From an uncultured Butyricicoccus sp. (GTDB taxonomy: Bacteria > Bacillota > Clostridia > Oscillospirales > Butyricicoccaceae), in assembly GCA_944376065.1 (NCBI GenBank), contig CALWBL010000002.1:248001-312000 (forward strand): 64,000 nucleotides of DNA, given 5' to 3'. This document shows positions 43,803 to 53,229 of the stretch, in pieces (the first letter of the stretch is position 1; the number at the start of each line of letters is the position of its first letter). Under the pieces are notes generated by a model that worked only from the letters and a program-made list of their open reading frames with translations, made no database searches and was not told the origin of the DNA. The position numbers and the translations under genes were made by a program.

Positions 43803-46139
43803 ATGTTTCACAAGTTAAAAAGAATGTTGTCAGTAATAATGATAGCTGCATTTTTGTTGCCAAATGGCACATGGTATGCAGGAGCAGAGGATGCTGAACC
43901 AGATGGTGCTACTCCATCTCCTTGGCAAATTATGTTTAATGTTGGAGCGGGGCTTGAAACAAATAGTAGTAATCAGAGCATAGTCCTATCAAATAGTGAA
44001 AACATAAATAAGACTTCACATGAATACACATTGGAAGTTAGTGATAGCAGTAAAAAGCTGCAAAATATTATAATTGAATTTACTGAGGAAACAACTGGTT
44101 CTTCAGGTGGTACAGCTCAGATAAACAACGTTGAAATAAATGAAAAAACATCTGGTTTGACAAGCAGTAATGATATTATATCTGCAAAGCTGGATAAATT
44201 TCCAAAGGCTGGAGAGTCGTTTAAACTCACCGTTACAGCTCAATCAAATAAAATAGCAGAAGGAAAACAATATACTGCTGAAATAAAAGCTGTGACTACG
44301 TCAAGGGAAGAGTTTTCTGTTGGCATAACTGAGGGCGAAAGAGATAACGCCACAACATCTTTTAGTTCTGATACACAGGTTACAGTAAATAATAGATATT
44401 ACGAAAATTCAACAATTACATTTATAATAAAGCCAGATGAAGAATATCGTTTGGTTAGTTTTAAAATGACTTATGGCTCTGGTACAGAAGCAAATACCCA
44501 AACAATTACATCTTCTACAACATTTCAAGATTGGACTGTAACATGGAGCAGCACAGGAGAAACAAAAATTGTTGGTAAGTTAAAAGGAGATGTAGTTCTA
44601 AGCGATGTGTTGACCGAGGAAATACCAAAACAGTATAATGTAAATGTGCAGGGAGATACAGGTGTCACAATCTCACGCCCAAGCAGTGGTTCAATAACTG
44701 TAAATGAAGGTCAGTCTGTATATGTAAGTGCAAGAGTCAAAACGGGCTATTTATTTAGCGACTGCGTTCTACAAAACGGAAAATCTTATGGCTCATGGGT
44801 TCCAGGGCAAAATTTCCTAACAATAGGTAACACAAGAATAGAAGTTAGTGAAAATGATGACACTGTTAGCTTTACAATTCCAGATGTTTACCAAGACATG
44901 ACAGTAAAGTTTACTTCAACATATGATAGTGAAAATATACCTATTGAAATACAAGAGGGTTCAAGAATAGATATCTATACAGATTCACCAGATACTGTGT
45001 CAAGAGGCAGTGATGTGTTGTTTTACATAAGCACAACATCAGATAGTTACTCTGTAAATAAAATAACATTGACAGTTGGCAATGAGAGGTCTACAGTAAG
45101 TGCAAGCAATGGTGAAATTATTGTTGGCAATAAGAACTATAGAATAGATGATTTAGGCGATGGCATATATTCGCTTTTGGTAGAGGATATAAGTGAGCCA
45201 GTAAAAGTTTATGCGACATCTACATCAAATTCTAGCAGCAGTTCTTCTCGTCCAAGACTGACAATTTCTGCATCAAGCAATATAAAAATAACCAAAAGCA
45301 CAAATGCTTATCAGATAGATGCGGGAGATAGCGTTTACTTTTATTTTACACCAAATAAAAACTACCAAATTTCAGAAATAACTGTTAAAATAGGAAATAA
45401 TACAAAAACAGTAGCTGCAAGCAAAACATCTATAACAATCGATGGTAAAACATATATGATGAGCAGAGATTCAGACGGTGTTGTTACATTGCATCTTACA
45501 AATATACAGCAAAATGTCACGGTTTCTGCAAAGGCATATTTTTCAACAAGTAATGTAACTCCAACAACTTCGATATCTTTAGATAAAAATACCAGAACCC
45601 CGTTTGTAAATGGATACAACGATGGAACATTCCACCCAGAAAGCAATATGACAAGAGCAGAGGCTGTTTCTATGCTATATAGAATGTCTAATATTTCTAC
45701 ATCACAAAGTGAAAGTGTGTTTATTGATGTTCCGTATAGTATGTGGTGTGCATCACAAATAAATGCATTTGCAAATGCAGGTATAATAGATAAAGACTCA
45801 TATTTCTATCCAAACCGTTATATAACAAGAAGTGAAATGGTTGAAATGGTTTATCGTCTTTCTGGTTCTCCAGAGGTTTCAACAAGTACGGTTTATTTTA
45901 GAGATGTTAGCAATACAAGCGGAAATGCAGCTATAATATATGCAGCATCTCAAGGCTGGATAAATGGATATTCAGACCAAACCTTTAGACCATATCAATA
46001 TATGACCCGTGCAGAAGTTGTAACAATGATGTGTAGAGTAATAGGAAGAAATTATGGAAATATGAACCAAAGATATACAGATGTTAAATACAACCATTGG
46101 GCGTATGCTTATATACAAATGGCATCTTCATACATTTAA
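43803..46139 (+). CDS. SLH domain surface protein with C-terminal anchor
   Basis: 778 residues from ATG 43803 (GGAG 9 nt upstream; the TTG at 43794 abuts the SD). Signal peptide cleaved near AGA (about residue 28). The middle consists of beta-rich repeats (YNVNVQGDTGVTISRP; VYFYFTPNKNYQISEITVKIG), like the bacterial repeat modules of adhesins. Three SLH domains end the protein (about 595-778: FVNGYNDGTFHPESNMTRAE; YPNRYITRSEMVEMVYRLSG; INGYSDQTFRPYQYMTRAEV). The anchor is C-terminal, unlike the N-terminal anchor of the 1436-6319 protein. Ligand unknown. Confidence 0.85.
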   Translation: MFHKLKRMLSVIMIAAFLLPNGTWYAGAEDAEPDGATPSPWQIMFNVGAGLETNSSNQSIVLSNSENINKTSHEYTLEVSDSSKKLQNIIIEFTEETTGSSGGTAQINNVEINEKTSGLTSSNDIISAKLDKFPKAGESFKLTVTAQSNKIAEGKQYTAEIKAVTTSREEFSVGITEGERDNATTSFSSDTQVTVNNRYYENSTITFIIKPDEEYRLVSFKMTYGSGTEANTQTITSSTTFQDWTVTWSSTGETKIVGKLKGDVVLSDVLTEEIPKQYNVNVQGDTGVTISRPSSGSITVNEGQSVYVSARVKTGYLFSDCVLQNGKSYGSWVPGQNFLTIGNTRIEVSENDDTVSFTIPDVYQDMTVKFTSTYDSENIPIEIQEGSRIDIYTDSPDTVSRGSDVLFYISTTSDSYSVNKITLTVGNERSTVSASNGEIIVGNKNYRIDDLGDGIYSLLVEDISEPVKVYATSTSNSSSSSSRPRLTISASSNIKITKSTNAYQIDAGDSVYFYFTPNKNYQISEITVKIGNNTKTVAASKTSITIDGKTYMMSRDSDGVVTLHLTNIQQNVTVSAKAYFSTSNVTPTTSISLDKNTRTPFVNGYNDGTFHPESNMTRAEAVSMLYRMSNISTSQSESVFIDVPYSMWCASQINAFANAGIIDKDSYFYPNRYITRSEMVEMVYRLSGSPEVSTSTVYFRDVSNTSGNAAIIYAASQGWINGYSDQTFRPYQYMTRAEVVTMMCRVIGRNYGNMNQRYTDVKYNHWAYAYIQMASSYI

Positions 46140-46231
46140 TAATAAATAAATATTAGTTAAGTTACATTTTCATACCGTATAGCAAAATGCACAAAATATA
46201 ATTGACAACAATTGGTCAAGGAAATAATATG

Positions 46232-46268
46232 GAAAAACCGTGTTGCAATAAATGCAACACGGTTTTTT
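46232..46268 (+). terminator. Terminator after the second SLH gene
   Basis: A 14 bp perfect stem AAAACCGTGTTGCA (46234-46247) / TGCAACACGGTTTT (46253-46266) with a T tail. It lies 95 nt past the SLH stop. Confidence 0.85.
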
Positions 46269-46479
46269 CTGTCTATAAAATAAAAAAATGGATTATAATT
46301 AACTGCTTAATCAATATGTGTAATAAAATTATATAAAAAATTTCAAATATAAAAGATTTTTTATTTGTAGAAAAAAATATAATAGTACATAATATTTACT
46401 ATATATTTACTATTACAAACATAAAAAGGCGATATTGATGTGCATTTCGACAAAATGATTATGAAACATGAATAGAATG

Positions 46480-46508
46480 TTGCGAAATAATAAGAAGTGC
46501 AGTATAAT
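46480..46508 (+). promoter_or_regulatory. Main promoter of the flgB-flhB operon
   Basis: TTGCGA (46480-46485), a 17 nt spacer and a perfect TATAAT (46503-46508), about 56 nt before the flgB ATG. Sigma-A type, as for the Bacillus fla/che operon. Confidence 0.6.
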
Positions 46509-46563
46509 AATGGTACAACAGATTTCTGTGCTTTTATAGATTATATGGAATAGAGGGATATAT

Positions 46564-46938
46564 ATGCAATTATTTACTGCTAATTCGATGCTTATGATGG
46601 AACGCTCAATGGATTTTCTGTGGACAAAGCAGACCGCCATTTTAGATAATATTGCAAATGTTGAAACCCCAAATTATAAAACTAAATATGTTACATTTGA
46701 GGAAATGTTGGAAAGTAAGTTAAATAGTGCAAACGGAAGCGCAGTCAAAATTCGGGATGCACTGGAAAACACAACTGCAACAGTGCATGTGGCTGATGAA
46801 ACAGCTAAGGCAGATGGAAACGGTGTGGACATAAACGAACAAAGTGTAGAACTTGCTAGAAACGCTTTTCAGCAACAGCACGTTTATAACGCAATCTCTA
46901 CCGAACTATCACTTTTAAGAACAGTAGCAGCAGGATAA
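46564..46938 (+). CDS. flgB: Flagellar basal-body rod protein FlgB
   Basis: 124 residues. Rod motif WTKQTAILDNIANVETPNYKT near residue 20 (the ANVETPNYK version is typical of FlgB) and the C-terminal axial helix VELARNAFQQQHVYN. A proximal rod component exported by the type III system. First gene of the operon. The RBS AGAGGGA supports the ATG. Confidence 0.96.
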   Translation: MQLFTANSMLMMERSMDFLWTKQTAILDNIANVETPNYKTKYVTFEEMLESKLNSANGSAVKIRDALENTTATVHVADETAKADGNGVDINEQSVELARNAFQQQHVYNAISTELSLLRTVAAG

Positions 46939-46954
46939 TAAGGAGTAATTTACA

Positions 46955-47422
46955 ATGGCATTTTTAAGCTCAATGAATATAACAGCATCTGGCCTTACCG
47001 CTCAACAGCTTAGACTGGATGTCATATCGGAAAATGTATCCAATATAAACACGACCCGCACAGAAAACGGTGATGGCCCTTACAGACGTAAGATGGTTGT
47101 GCTTGAGGCAGACGAGGGCCGTGACACATTCAGAAATATCTTAGCACGTACGGCTGGTGGCATGCAACCAGCAACAGGTTCACTTTCAGAAATCGGCGGT
47201 GTACGTGTTTCACAAATTGTTGAGGATGAAAGCGCTTTTAAGCTACAGTATGACCCAACTCACCCAGATGCAAATCAAGAAGGATATGTTGAGATGCCAA
47301 ATGTTGACCTTGTAAAAGAAATAACCGATGCAATGGCTGCAACACAAGCATATTCTGCCAATGTAACTGCATTTAATACCCTTAAAACAGTTGCAACCAG
47401 ATCTTTGGAAATTGGTAAGTAA
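46955..47422 (+). CDS. flgC: Flagellar basal-body rod protein FlgC
   Basis: 155 residues. N-terminal rod motif LRLDVISENVSNINTTRTE, the FlgC-specific GPYRRKMVVLE, and the C-terminal VEMPNVDLVKEITDAMAATQ with YSANVTAFNTLK. Proximal rod subunit. Lies 16 nt after flgB. Confidence 0.97.
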   Translation: MAFLSSMNITASGLTAQQLRLDVISENVSNINTTRTENGDGPYRRKMVVLEADEGRDTFRNILARTAGGMQPATGSLSEIGGVRVSQIVEDESAFKLQYDPTHPDANQEGYVEMPNVDLVKEITDAMAATQAYSANVTAFNTLKTVATRSLEIGK

Positions 47423-47467
47423 TAGTTTATACAATAAAGTAATAGCTTTAATATAAAGGAGAAAAAT

Positions 47468-47776
47468 ATGGCAACTATCGCACAGATTAACCCACTATGG
47501 CAAAGTCAAGCCATGGGACTAAATACTGTAACTAATACAGCTCAAAATGATGGTATTCCAGTATTTTCAGACATACTAAACACAGCAGTTGAAAATGTTA
47601 AACAAACAGATGCAGAAAAAACTGAGACTGAGTATTTACTTGCGACCGGTCAGCTAGATAACCCTGCACTATTAAGCATTGCAAGCTCAAAGGCTGAAAT
47701 TTCGGTGCAGCTACTTGTTCAGCTGCGTAATAAGGCATTAGAGTCTTATAACACAGTGATGAACATGAGCATGTAA
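47468..47776 (+). CDS. fliE: Flagellar hook-basal body complex protein FliE
   Basis: 102 residues. The C-terminal half has the family's LLSIASSKAEISVQLLVQLR and ALESYNTVMNM. FliE joins the MS ring to the rod and is the first exported axial protein. Lies between flgC and fliF as usual. RBS AAAGGAG. Confidence 0.94.
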   Translation: MATIAQINPLWQSQAMGLNTVTNTAQNDGIPVFSDILNTAVENVKQTDAEKTETEYLLATGQLDNPALLSIASSKAEISVQLLVQLRNKALESYNTVMNMSM

Positions 47777-47829
47777 TAATAATTCTCAATCTTAACTAAA
47801 TTCAGAAAGAGAAATATGGAGATGGAGTA

Positions 47830-49524
47830 GTGGCAACCGTGAAAGAAAAACTGCAAGGCGGTGTAAATAAGGTAAAAGAGTTTTATAGCGGTGATAAGAA
47901 GAAAAAACGTGTTGGTATTACGGCACTTGCACTAATTCTTATAATCGCTGTTTCTATGTTTACTGCCGCTAGGCTTAATAAAAAAGATTATGTTACATTA
48001 TTTTCTGATGTAACTACAGAGGATATGTCATCCATTGTTTCAAAACTTGAAGAATATGGTGTAACCGATTATAGAATACAAGGTGATTCGATATTAGTTG
48101 ACAGCAGGGATGAATTTAATGTTCGTGCTGATTTAATGCTTGATGGTTATCCTAAGTCAGGTTTTGGTTATGAAACTTACAGTTCTCAGCTCGGCATGAT
48201 GACAAGTGAATCTGCTCGTCAAACCGCCGAACTTCAGGACCTTCAAGACCGTATGGGCGCAACAATTAAATGCCTTGAAGGCGTTAAAGATGCAAAGGTT
48301 ACTATTCAGGCAGGTTCAGATAACCGTTATGTACTGGATAGTGAAAATTCTATTCCGGCAAGTGCATCTGTAACTGTAATTATGAAAAATAACGAAGAAA
48401 TTCCAACAAAATATGTTGATGCAATCGCGAATATGATTTTAACCGCTGTGTCTGGACTGGAATTTCAAAATATAACAATAACAGATTCCAATGGCAATAC
48501 TTTTAATCCTGGTGAAACTTCATCATCTGAGAGCACTTCTAGTGCATCAGACCTAAAACTAAGACTTGAGCAGCAGGTTAACAACCGTGTGAGAAGTGAA
48601 GTTCTTCAGGCTCTTACACCTGTTTATGGCATTGATAATGTTAGGGTTAGCGTTAATAGTACAGTTGATGTTAGTCATAGAGTTCAGGAGAGTGTAGTTT
48701 ATAACACTCCAGAGGGTGCAAATCCTGGTGAGGGTATTATAGGTCACTATGAATATGACCAGTCACTTACCCGTCCAACAGATGCACAAGCAGCGGGCGG
48801 TGTTGCAGGTGCTGAAACAAATACAGATATTAATACTTATCTAAATACACAGGGTGCTGTCCAGGGAAATGAAACCACCATTGGAAACTCTGGTGTAGAG
48901 GATTTTAAGGTAAATACAACAACTGAGCAGAGTGAGCAGAACTTTGGTGTTGTAACCGATGTAATGATTGCAGTTACCATAAATGAAAATGCGGCAGGCA
49001 ATGTGGGAGCTGAGCAGCTTGTAAGCCATATTGCAAGAGCTGCTGGTATACAGGCAGACCAACAAGCAGATAAAATCAACGTTCTTATTGCTCCATTCTA
49101 TAACCCAGATGCTCAGAATAATCAAAACAACGACAATAACAACGCTATTGGTGGATTTACACTCCCACCTTGGGGTATTTATGTTATTGGTGCTTTGGTT
49201 GGCTTGCTGCTTGTTCTTATTATCCTGCTTATTATCATTAGAAAACGCCGTAAAAAGGCAAGACTCATTGCAGAGCAAGAGGCACTTGAAGAAGCACAAG
49301 CTCAACAGAAGGCTCTTGAGGACGAATTGTTTAAAAAGGCGGCTCTATCTGAGGCAGAACGTATTGCGCAAGAAGAAGCTGCGAAAAGAGATATTCTCGA
49401 TATCCAAAATGAGAGGAATCTTGAGCTTAAACAGGATATACGTAAGTTTACAGAAGAAAATCCAGAAATTGCAGCTAGTATGCTACGCACATGGCTAAGA
49501 GGGGAGGACGATGCAAATGGCTAA
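47830..49524 (+). CDS. fliF: Flagellar MS-ring protein FliF
   Basis: 564 residues from GTG 47830 (GGAG 8 nt upstream). TM1 (about 29-48), ring-building domains (YVTLFSDVTTEDMSSIVSKL; RADLMLDGYPKSGFGYE), a variable loop, TM2 (about 455-478), and a cytoplasmic tail that binds FliG, ending ASMLRTWLRGED. It forms the base ring that houses the export gate. Its 3' end overlaps the fliG start region, indicating coupling. Confidence 0.96.
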   Translation: MATVKEKLQGGVNKVKEFYSGDKKKKRVGITALALILIIAVSMFTAARLNKKDYVTLFSDVTTEDMSSIVSKLEEYGVTDYRIQGDSILVDSRDEFNVRADLMLDGYPKSGFGYETYSSQLGMMTSESARQTAELQDLQDRMGATIKCLEGVKDAKVTIQAGSDNRYVLDSENSIPASASVTVIMKNNEEIPTKYVDAIANMILTAVSGLEFQNITITDSNGNTFNPGETSSSESTSSASDLKLRLEQQVNNRVRSEVLQALTPVYGIDNVRVSVNSTVDVSHRVQESVVYNTPEGANPGEGIIGHYEYDQSLTRPTDAQAAGGVAGAETNTDINTYLNTQGAVQGNETTIGNSGVEDFKVNTTTEQSEQNFGVVTDVMIAVTINENAAGNVGAEQLVSHIARAAGIQADQQADKINVLIAPFYNPDAQNNQNNDNNNAIGGFTLPPWGIYVIGALVGLLLVLIILLIIIRKRRKKARLIAEQEALEEAQAQQKALEDELFKKAALSEAERIAQEEAAKRDILDIQNERNLELKQDIRKFTEENPEIAASMLRTWLRGEDDANG

Positions 49525-50536
49525 AATAAGTAGTCCAGAAGCGATGACCTCGGCACAAAAAGCTGCTACCGTTGTTGTCGCTCTGGGAAGCGATAAGGCA
49601 TCTAAAGTATACCAGTATATGAAACCAGAGGAAGTAGAACAGCTAACAATCGAAGTTGCTAAACTGGGTCACTTATCACCAGAATATACTGAACAAGTGC
49701 TTGATGAGTTCTATCAAATGTGTTTGACGAATAAAGCTATTACAGAGGGTGGCATGGAATATGCTCGCTCTGTACTGGAAAAGGCTTTTGGTGAGCAGGA
49801 GGCACAACACCTGCTCAGCAAAGTTACAAAGGCACTTTCAAACCGTTCTTTCTCATTCCTCAATAAAACAGATGCAAAAACAATGTTCGCTACCCTACAG
49901 CATGAACGTGCCCAGACAATTGCACTTGTGCTTTCATATGTCGACCCAGATAAGGCTGCAGCTGTACTTGAGGAACTAGACCCAGATAAGAAACTGCGTG
50001 TAGTAGAAAGCATTGCAAAAATGGAAAGTGCATCCCCTCAGGCTGTAAAGATGATAGAAGAGGAACTGCAAAAGAAATTCAGCAGCATTGTTATTACAGA
50101 AAATGTTCAAGTTGGTGGCGTAGACCATATCGCTGCTATTATGAACAATCTCGAACGCTCAAGCGAAAAGGCTGTATTCGATGGTCTGGAACTTCGCAAC
50201 AAGGATTTGGCAGAGGAAATCAGAAAGCGTATGTTCGTATTCGAGGATATTGTCAATATGGACGACCGCTCTGTTCAGCGTTTCCTCAGAGATTGCGATT
50301 CAAGAGATATTGTTCTTGCACTCAAAGGTGCAAACAAAGAAGTTGCAAACAAGCTGCTTTCCAACATGTCAAGCCGTATGCGTCAGAATATCGAGGAAGA
50401 CCTCGAAATTACAACAAATGTCCGTATACGAGATGCAGAAGAAGCTCAACAGCGTATTGTTAGCATCATAAGAGATTTGGAAGAAAAGAATGAAATCATT
50501 ATCCTAAAGGGCGGAAAGGATGAGATCCTTGTCTAG
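49517..50536 (+). CDS. fliG: Flagellar motor switch protein FliG
   Basis: 339 residues. I chose ATG 49517, 9 nt from GGGGAGG; ATG 49511 is only 3 nt from it. Hallmarks: SAQKAATVVVALGSDKASKVY, the EHPQ-like region (here LQHERAQTIALVLSYVDPDKAA), and the C-terminal torque helix with charged residues (FEDIVNMDDRSVQRFLRD). FliG couples stator motion to rotation and binds FliF and FliM. The end overlaps fliH by 17 nt. Confidence 0.97.
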   Translation: MAKISSPEAMTSAQKAATVVVALGSDKASKVYQYMKPEEVEQLTIEVAKLGHLSPEYTEQVLDEFYQMCLTNKAITEGGMEYARSVLEKAFGEQEAQHLLSKVTKALSNRSFSFLNKTDAKTMFATLQHERAQTIALVLSYVDPDKAAAVLEELDPDKKLRVVESIAKMESASPQAVKMIEEELQKKFSSIVITENVQVGGVDHIAAIMNNLERSSEKAVFDGLELRNKDLAEEIRKRMFVFEDIVNMDDRSVQRFLRDCDSRDIVLALKGANKEVANKLLSNMSSRMRQNIEEDLEITTNVRIRDAEEAQQRIVSIIRDLEEKNEIIILKGGKDEILV

Positions 50537-51389
50537 TATCCTTAAGTATTTCATGAAGCCGAAGGCAGATGATTATGAGCTGCCAGATACCGAGGAAATG
50601 ACAAACCAGCTCGAGGAAATGGTTCGCTTTCAGGAAAGTATTCCAACAGTAAACGGAGGAGAACCAGAAAACGATGAGTTTTCAGAGTTCTTAACCGAGG
50701 CTGAAAGAAAAGAACCAGATCTGGATGAGCATCAAAATCAAGATGAAGTTTCATCAGGTGCCATAACTTTTGCACAGGCTCAAGCAGAGGTTATTTTAAA
50801 AGACGCAAAAGAACAGGCTGAGCAAATATTGTCTAAAGCAAAAATGGCAGCAGAAGCTGAAGTTGGTCGTATTAAGCAACAGGCTGTAGAAGAAGGCTTT
50901 CAAAAAGGTTATTCTGATGGTTTTGAAAAAGCTAAAACCGAGGCAGCCGAGGCAGTGCGCGAAAATGCACAGCGTACAGCAGACGATATTAGCAGATTTA
51001 TGCACCTTGCAACTCAGGCAAGAGAACATGCAATAGACCATGCAAGAGATGAACTTCTTGATGTTGCAGTTACTATTGCAGAAAAGGTAATTCATGTAAG
51101 CCTTAAAAGCAGCAGAGAAGTTATACGTCGTATGATTTTATCTGCCACAGAAAAACTAAAACGTCGTGAATGGGTACAGATTTATATTGCAGATTGCGAT
51201 GTTAAAGGCGTCACCCAGACCGACCCAATGCTTGCTGCGGCATTGAGCACAATATCAGAACATGTTAAAATAGTTCCAATGCATGATGCGGAAACAGGTA
51301 CGTGCATAGTGGAAATGCCTGATGAGATAATTGATGCCAGTGCCTCAACACAGCTAGAAAATATTCGCACTATAATTCGTGATAGTTAG
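50520..51389 (+). CDS. fliH: Flagellar export ATPase regulator FliH
   Basis: 289 residues. An acidic disordered N-terminus (about 1-85), a long coiled coil with A/G-rich repeats (AEVGRIKQQAVEEGFQKGYS, near 115-140), and the C-terminal FliI-binding domain (VAVTIAEKVIHVSLKSSREV...GTCIVEMPDEIIDAS). It tethers and controls FliI at the export gate. Starts within fliG and precedes fliI by 16 nt. Confidence 0.92.
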   Translation: MRSLSSILKYFMKPKADDYELPDTEEMTNQLEEMVRFQESIPTVNGGEPENDEFSEFLTEAERKEPDLDEHQNQDEVSSGAITFAQAQAEVILKDAKEQAEQILSKAKMAAEAEVGRIKQQAVEEGFQKGYSDGFEKAKTEAAEAVRENAQRTADDISRFMHLATQAREHAIDHARDELLDVAVTIAEKVIHVSLKSSREVIRRMILSATEKLKRREWVQIYIADCDVKGVTQTDPMLAAALSTISEHVKIVPMHDAETGTCIVEMPDEIIDASASTQLENIRTIIRDS

Positions 51390-51405
51390 TTATTAAAGGA
51401 AGCAG

Positions 51406-52713
51406 ATGCCCATGTTTGAGCAGGTTATTAGACAAGTAAAAGACAGCGACTTATTTAGCCGAACCGGTAAAATTGAAAATATTGTTGGTATGTCCATAGA
51501 AGCCTCTGGCGGACGTGGAGCAATAGGCGATATTTGTCGCATCTATTCCGCTGAGTCTAATAGCCAGATACTTGCAGAGGTTGTTGGATTTAAAAGTGAT
51601 AGAATGCTTTTAATGCCATATGAAAATATGAATGGTCTTGCACCTGGTAATTTTGTTAGAAATACCGGTCGCAGACTAAGACTTCAAGTTGGCGATTTTC
51701 TTAGAGGACGTATAATAAATGCAATGGGTAAACCAATAGATGGCCTTGAACCATTTCCAGAAGGTGAAAGCTACTATGTAGATAGCCCATACATAAATCC
51801 ACTTACCCGTCCGCCAATTCGTGAGCGTGTGGATTTTGGCGTTCGTGCTATTGATTCCACTCTTACCATTGGTAAAGGTCAGCGTGTTGGTATTTTTGCA
51901 GGCTCTGGTGTTGGTAAGTCAACACTTATGGGTATGATTGCTAGAAACGTTAAAACGGATATAAACGTAATAGCACTTGTGGGTGAACGTGGTCGAGAGG
52001 TTCTTGAGTTTGTTCAAAAGGACCTTGGTGAAGAGGGTATGAAACGTTCGATTCTGGTTGTTGCAACATCTGACCAGCCAGCAATGCTTAGAATGAAATG
52101 CCCATCAGTCGCAACAGCAATAGCTGAGTACTTTAGAGATCAAGGTCTCAATGTTCTACTTATGATGGACTCACTTACACGTTTTGCTATGGCTCAGCGT
52201 GAAATCGGTTTGGCAGTCGGTGAACCACCAGTCGCTCGTGGTTATACACCATCTATCTATGCAGAGCTGCCCAAACTGCTTGAGAGAAGTGGTAATTTTG
52301 AAAAAGGTTCAATAACAGCAGTTTATACCGTTCTTGTAGAAGGCGATGATACAAATGAACCTATTGCCGATACTGTTCGTGGTATCCTTGATGGTCATAT
52401 AGTGCTTTCAAGAAAACTCGCTAATGCAAACCATTTCCCAGCGATTGATGTTTCTGCAAGCATTTCTCGTCTTATGACAGAAATAGTTTCTGATAAGCAT
52501 AGAAAACTTTCCGGTAAACTTCGTGATATATTAAGCATTTATGAAAAAAATGAAGACCTTATAGCAATCGGAGCTTACAAGTCAGGTAGCAATCCAAGGC
52601 TTGATTATGCAATAAACAAAATTGACAGTATAAATAAGTTTTTAATGCAAGGTATAAATGAAACATTCTCTTATGATGAAAGCCTAAAACAGCTTGAACG
52701 TATTTTAAAATAG
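51406..52713 (+). CDS. fliI: Flagellar type III secretion ATPase FliI
   Basis: 435 residues. P-loop GIFAGSGVGKST (about 161-172), Walker B VLLMMDSLTRFAMAQRE, and the family string GEPPVARGYTPSIYAELPKL. It is homologous to the F1 beta subunit and powers entry of substrates. ATG 51406 has AAAGGA 5 nt upstream; ATG 51412 is an alternative. fliJ follows. Confidence 0.97.
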   Translation: MPMFEQVIRQVKDSDLFSRTGKIENIVGMSIEASGGRGAIGDICRIYSAESNSQILAEVVGFKSDRMLLMPYENMNGLAPGNFVRNTGRRLRLQVGDFLRGRIINAMGKPIDGLEPFPEGESYYVDSPYINPLTRPPIRERVDFGVRAIDSTLTIGKGQRVGIFAGSGVGKSTLMGMIARNVKTDINVIALVGERGREVLEFVQKDLGEEGMKRSILVVATSDQPAMLRMKCPSVATAIAEYFRDQGLNVLLMMDSLTRFAMAQREIGLAVGEPPVARGYTPSIYAELPKLLERSGNFEKGSITAVYTVLVEGDDTNEPIADTVRGILDGHIVLSRKLANANHFPAIDVSASISRLMTEIVSDKHRKLSGKLRDILSIYEKNEDLIAIGAYKSGSNPRLDYAINKIDSINKFLMQGINETFSYDESLKQLERILK

Positions 52714-52755
52714 TAGAATTATTTATTGCTAATAAACCGAAAGAAGATGATAACG

Positions 52756-53205
52756 ATGAAGAAGTTCCGTTTTTCACTCGAAACAGTTTTACATTATCGT
52801 GAGCAGATGCTAGATGCAATAAAAGCAGAACATGCTGCCGCACTTTTAAAAGTTCGTGAGCAAGAAGACGTAATTGAAGCACTTGTTAAGCAATTTAATG
52901 ATGTAAATAATGAATATCGCCAAAGAAAAATGAGCGGTATGACGATAGCTGATGCAGTGGGATTTGATGTGATGCTGCGTGCTCAAGAACGTAAAATCCA
53001 GCATGAAAACAATATTTTGGATACTTTAAAACGTGACGAAGAAGCTAAACGTGAAAAGGTTCGTGAGGCAAAAACGGATAAAGCAACCATCGAAAAAATC
53101 AAGGAAACAAAATATAAGCAATATCAAAAAGCTATTGAAAAAAGCGAAGAGCAATTTATTGATGAATTTGTTTCAACTAAAAGGATTATGGCAGCTAATT
53201 CATAA
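52756..53205 (+). CDS. fliJ: Flagellar export chaperone/stalk protein FliJ
   Basis: 149 residues from ATG 52756, giving the family's start MKKFRFSLETVLHYREQ. An antiparallel coiled coil throughout. FliJ sits in the FliI hexamer like the gamma subunit of F1 and contacts FlhA. Upstream in-frame starts (52726, 52747) lack a spaced RBS. Confidence 0.93.
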   Translation: MKKFRFSLETVLHYREQMLDAIKAEHAAALLKVREQEDVIEALVKQFNDVNNEYRQRKMSGMTIADAVGFDVMLRAQERKIQHENNILDTLKRDEEAKREKVREAKTDKATIEKIKETKYKQYQKAIEKSEEQFIDEFVSTKRIMAANS

Positions 53206-53229
53206 AATGGAAAGGAGGTGAGAGAAAAA

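Larger units (their letters stand above)
46140..46563 (+). other. 424-nt non-coding gap before the flagellar operon
   Basis: Very AT-rich. It holds a terminator hairpin (46232-46268), a promoter-like TTGACA-17-TAATAT just before it (46202-46230), a weak sigma-28-like GCGATAT (46429-46435) and the main flgB promoter (46480-46508). No ORF there is convincing. Confidence 0.7.
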
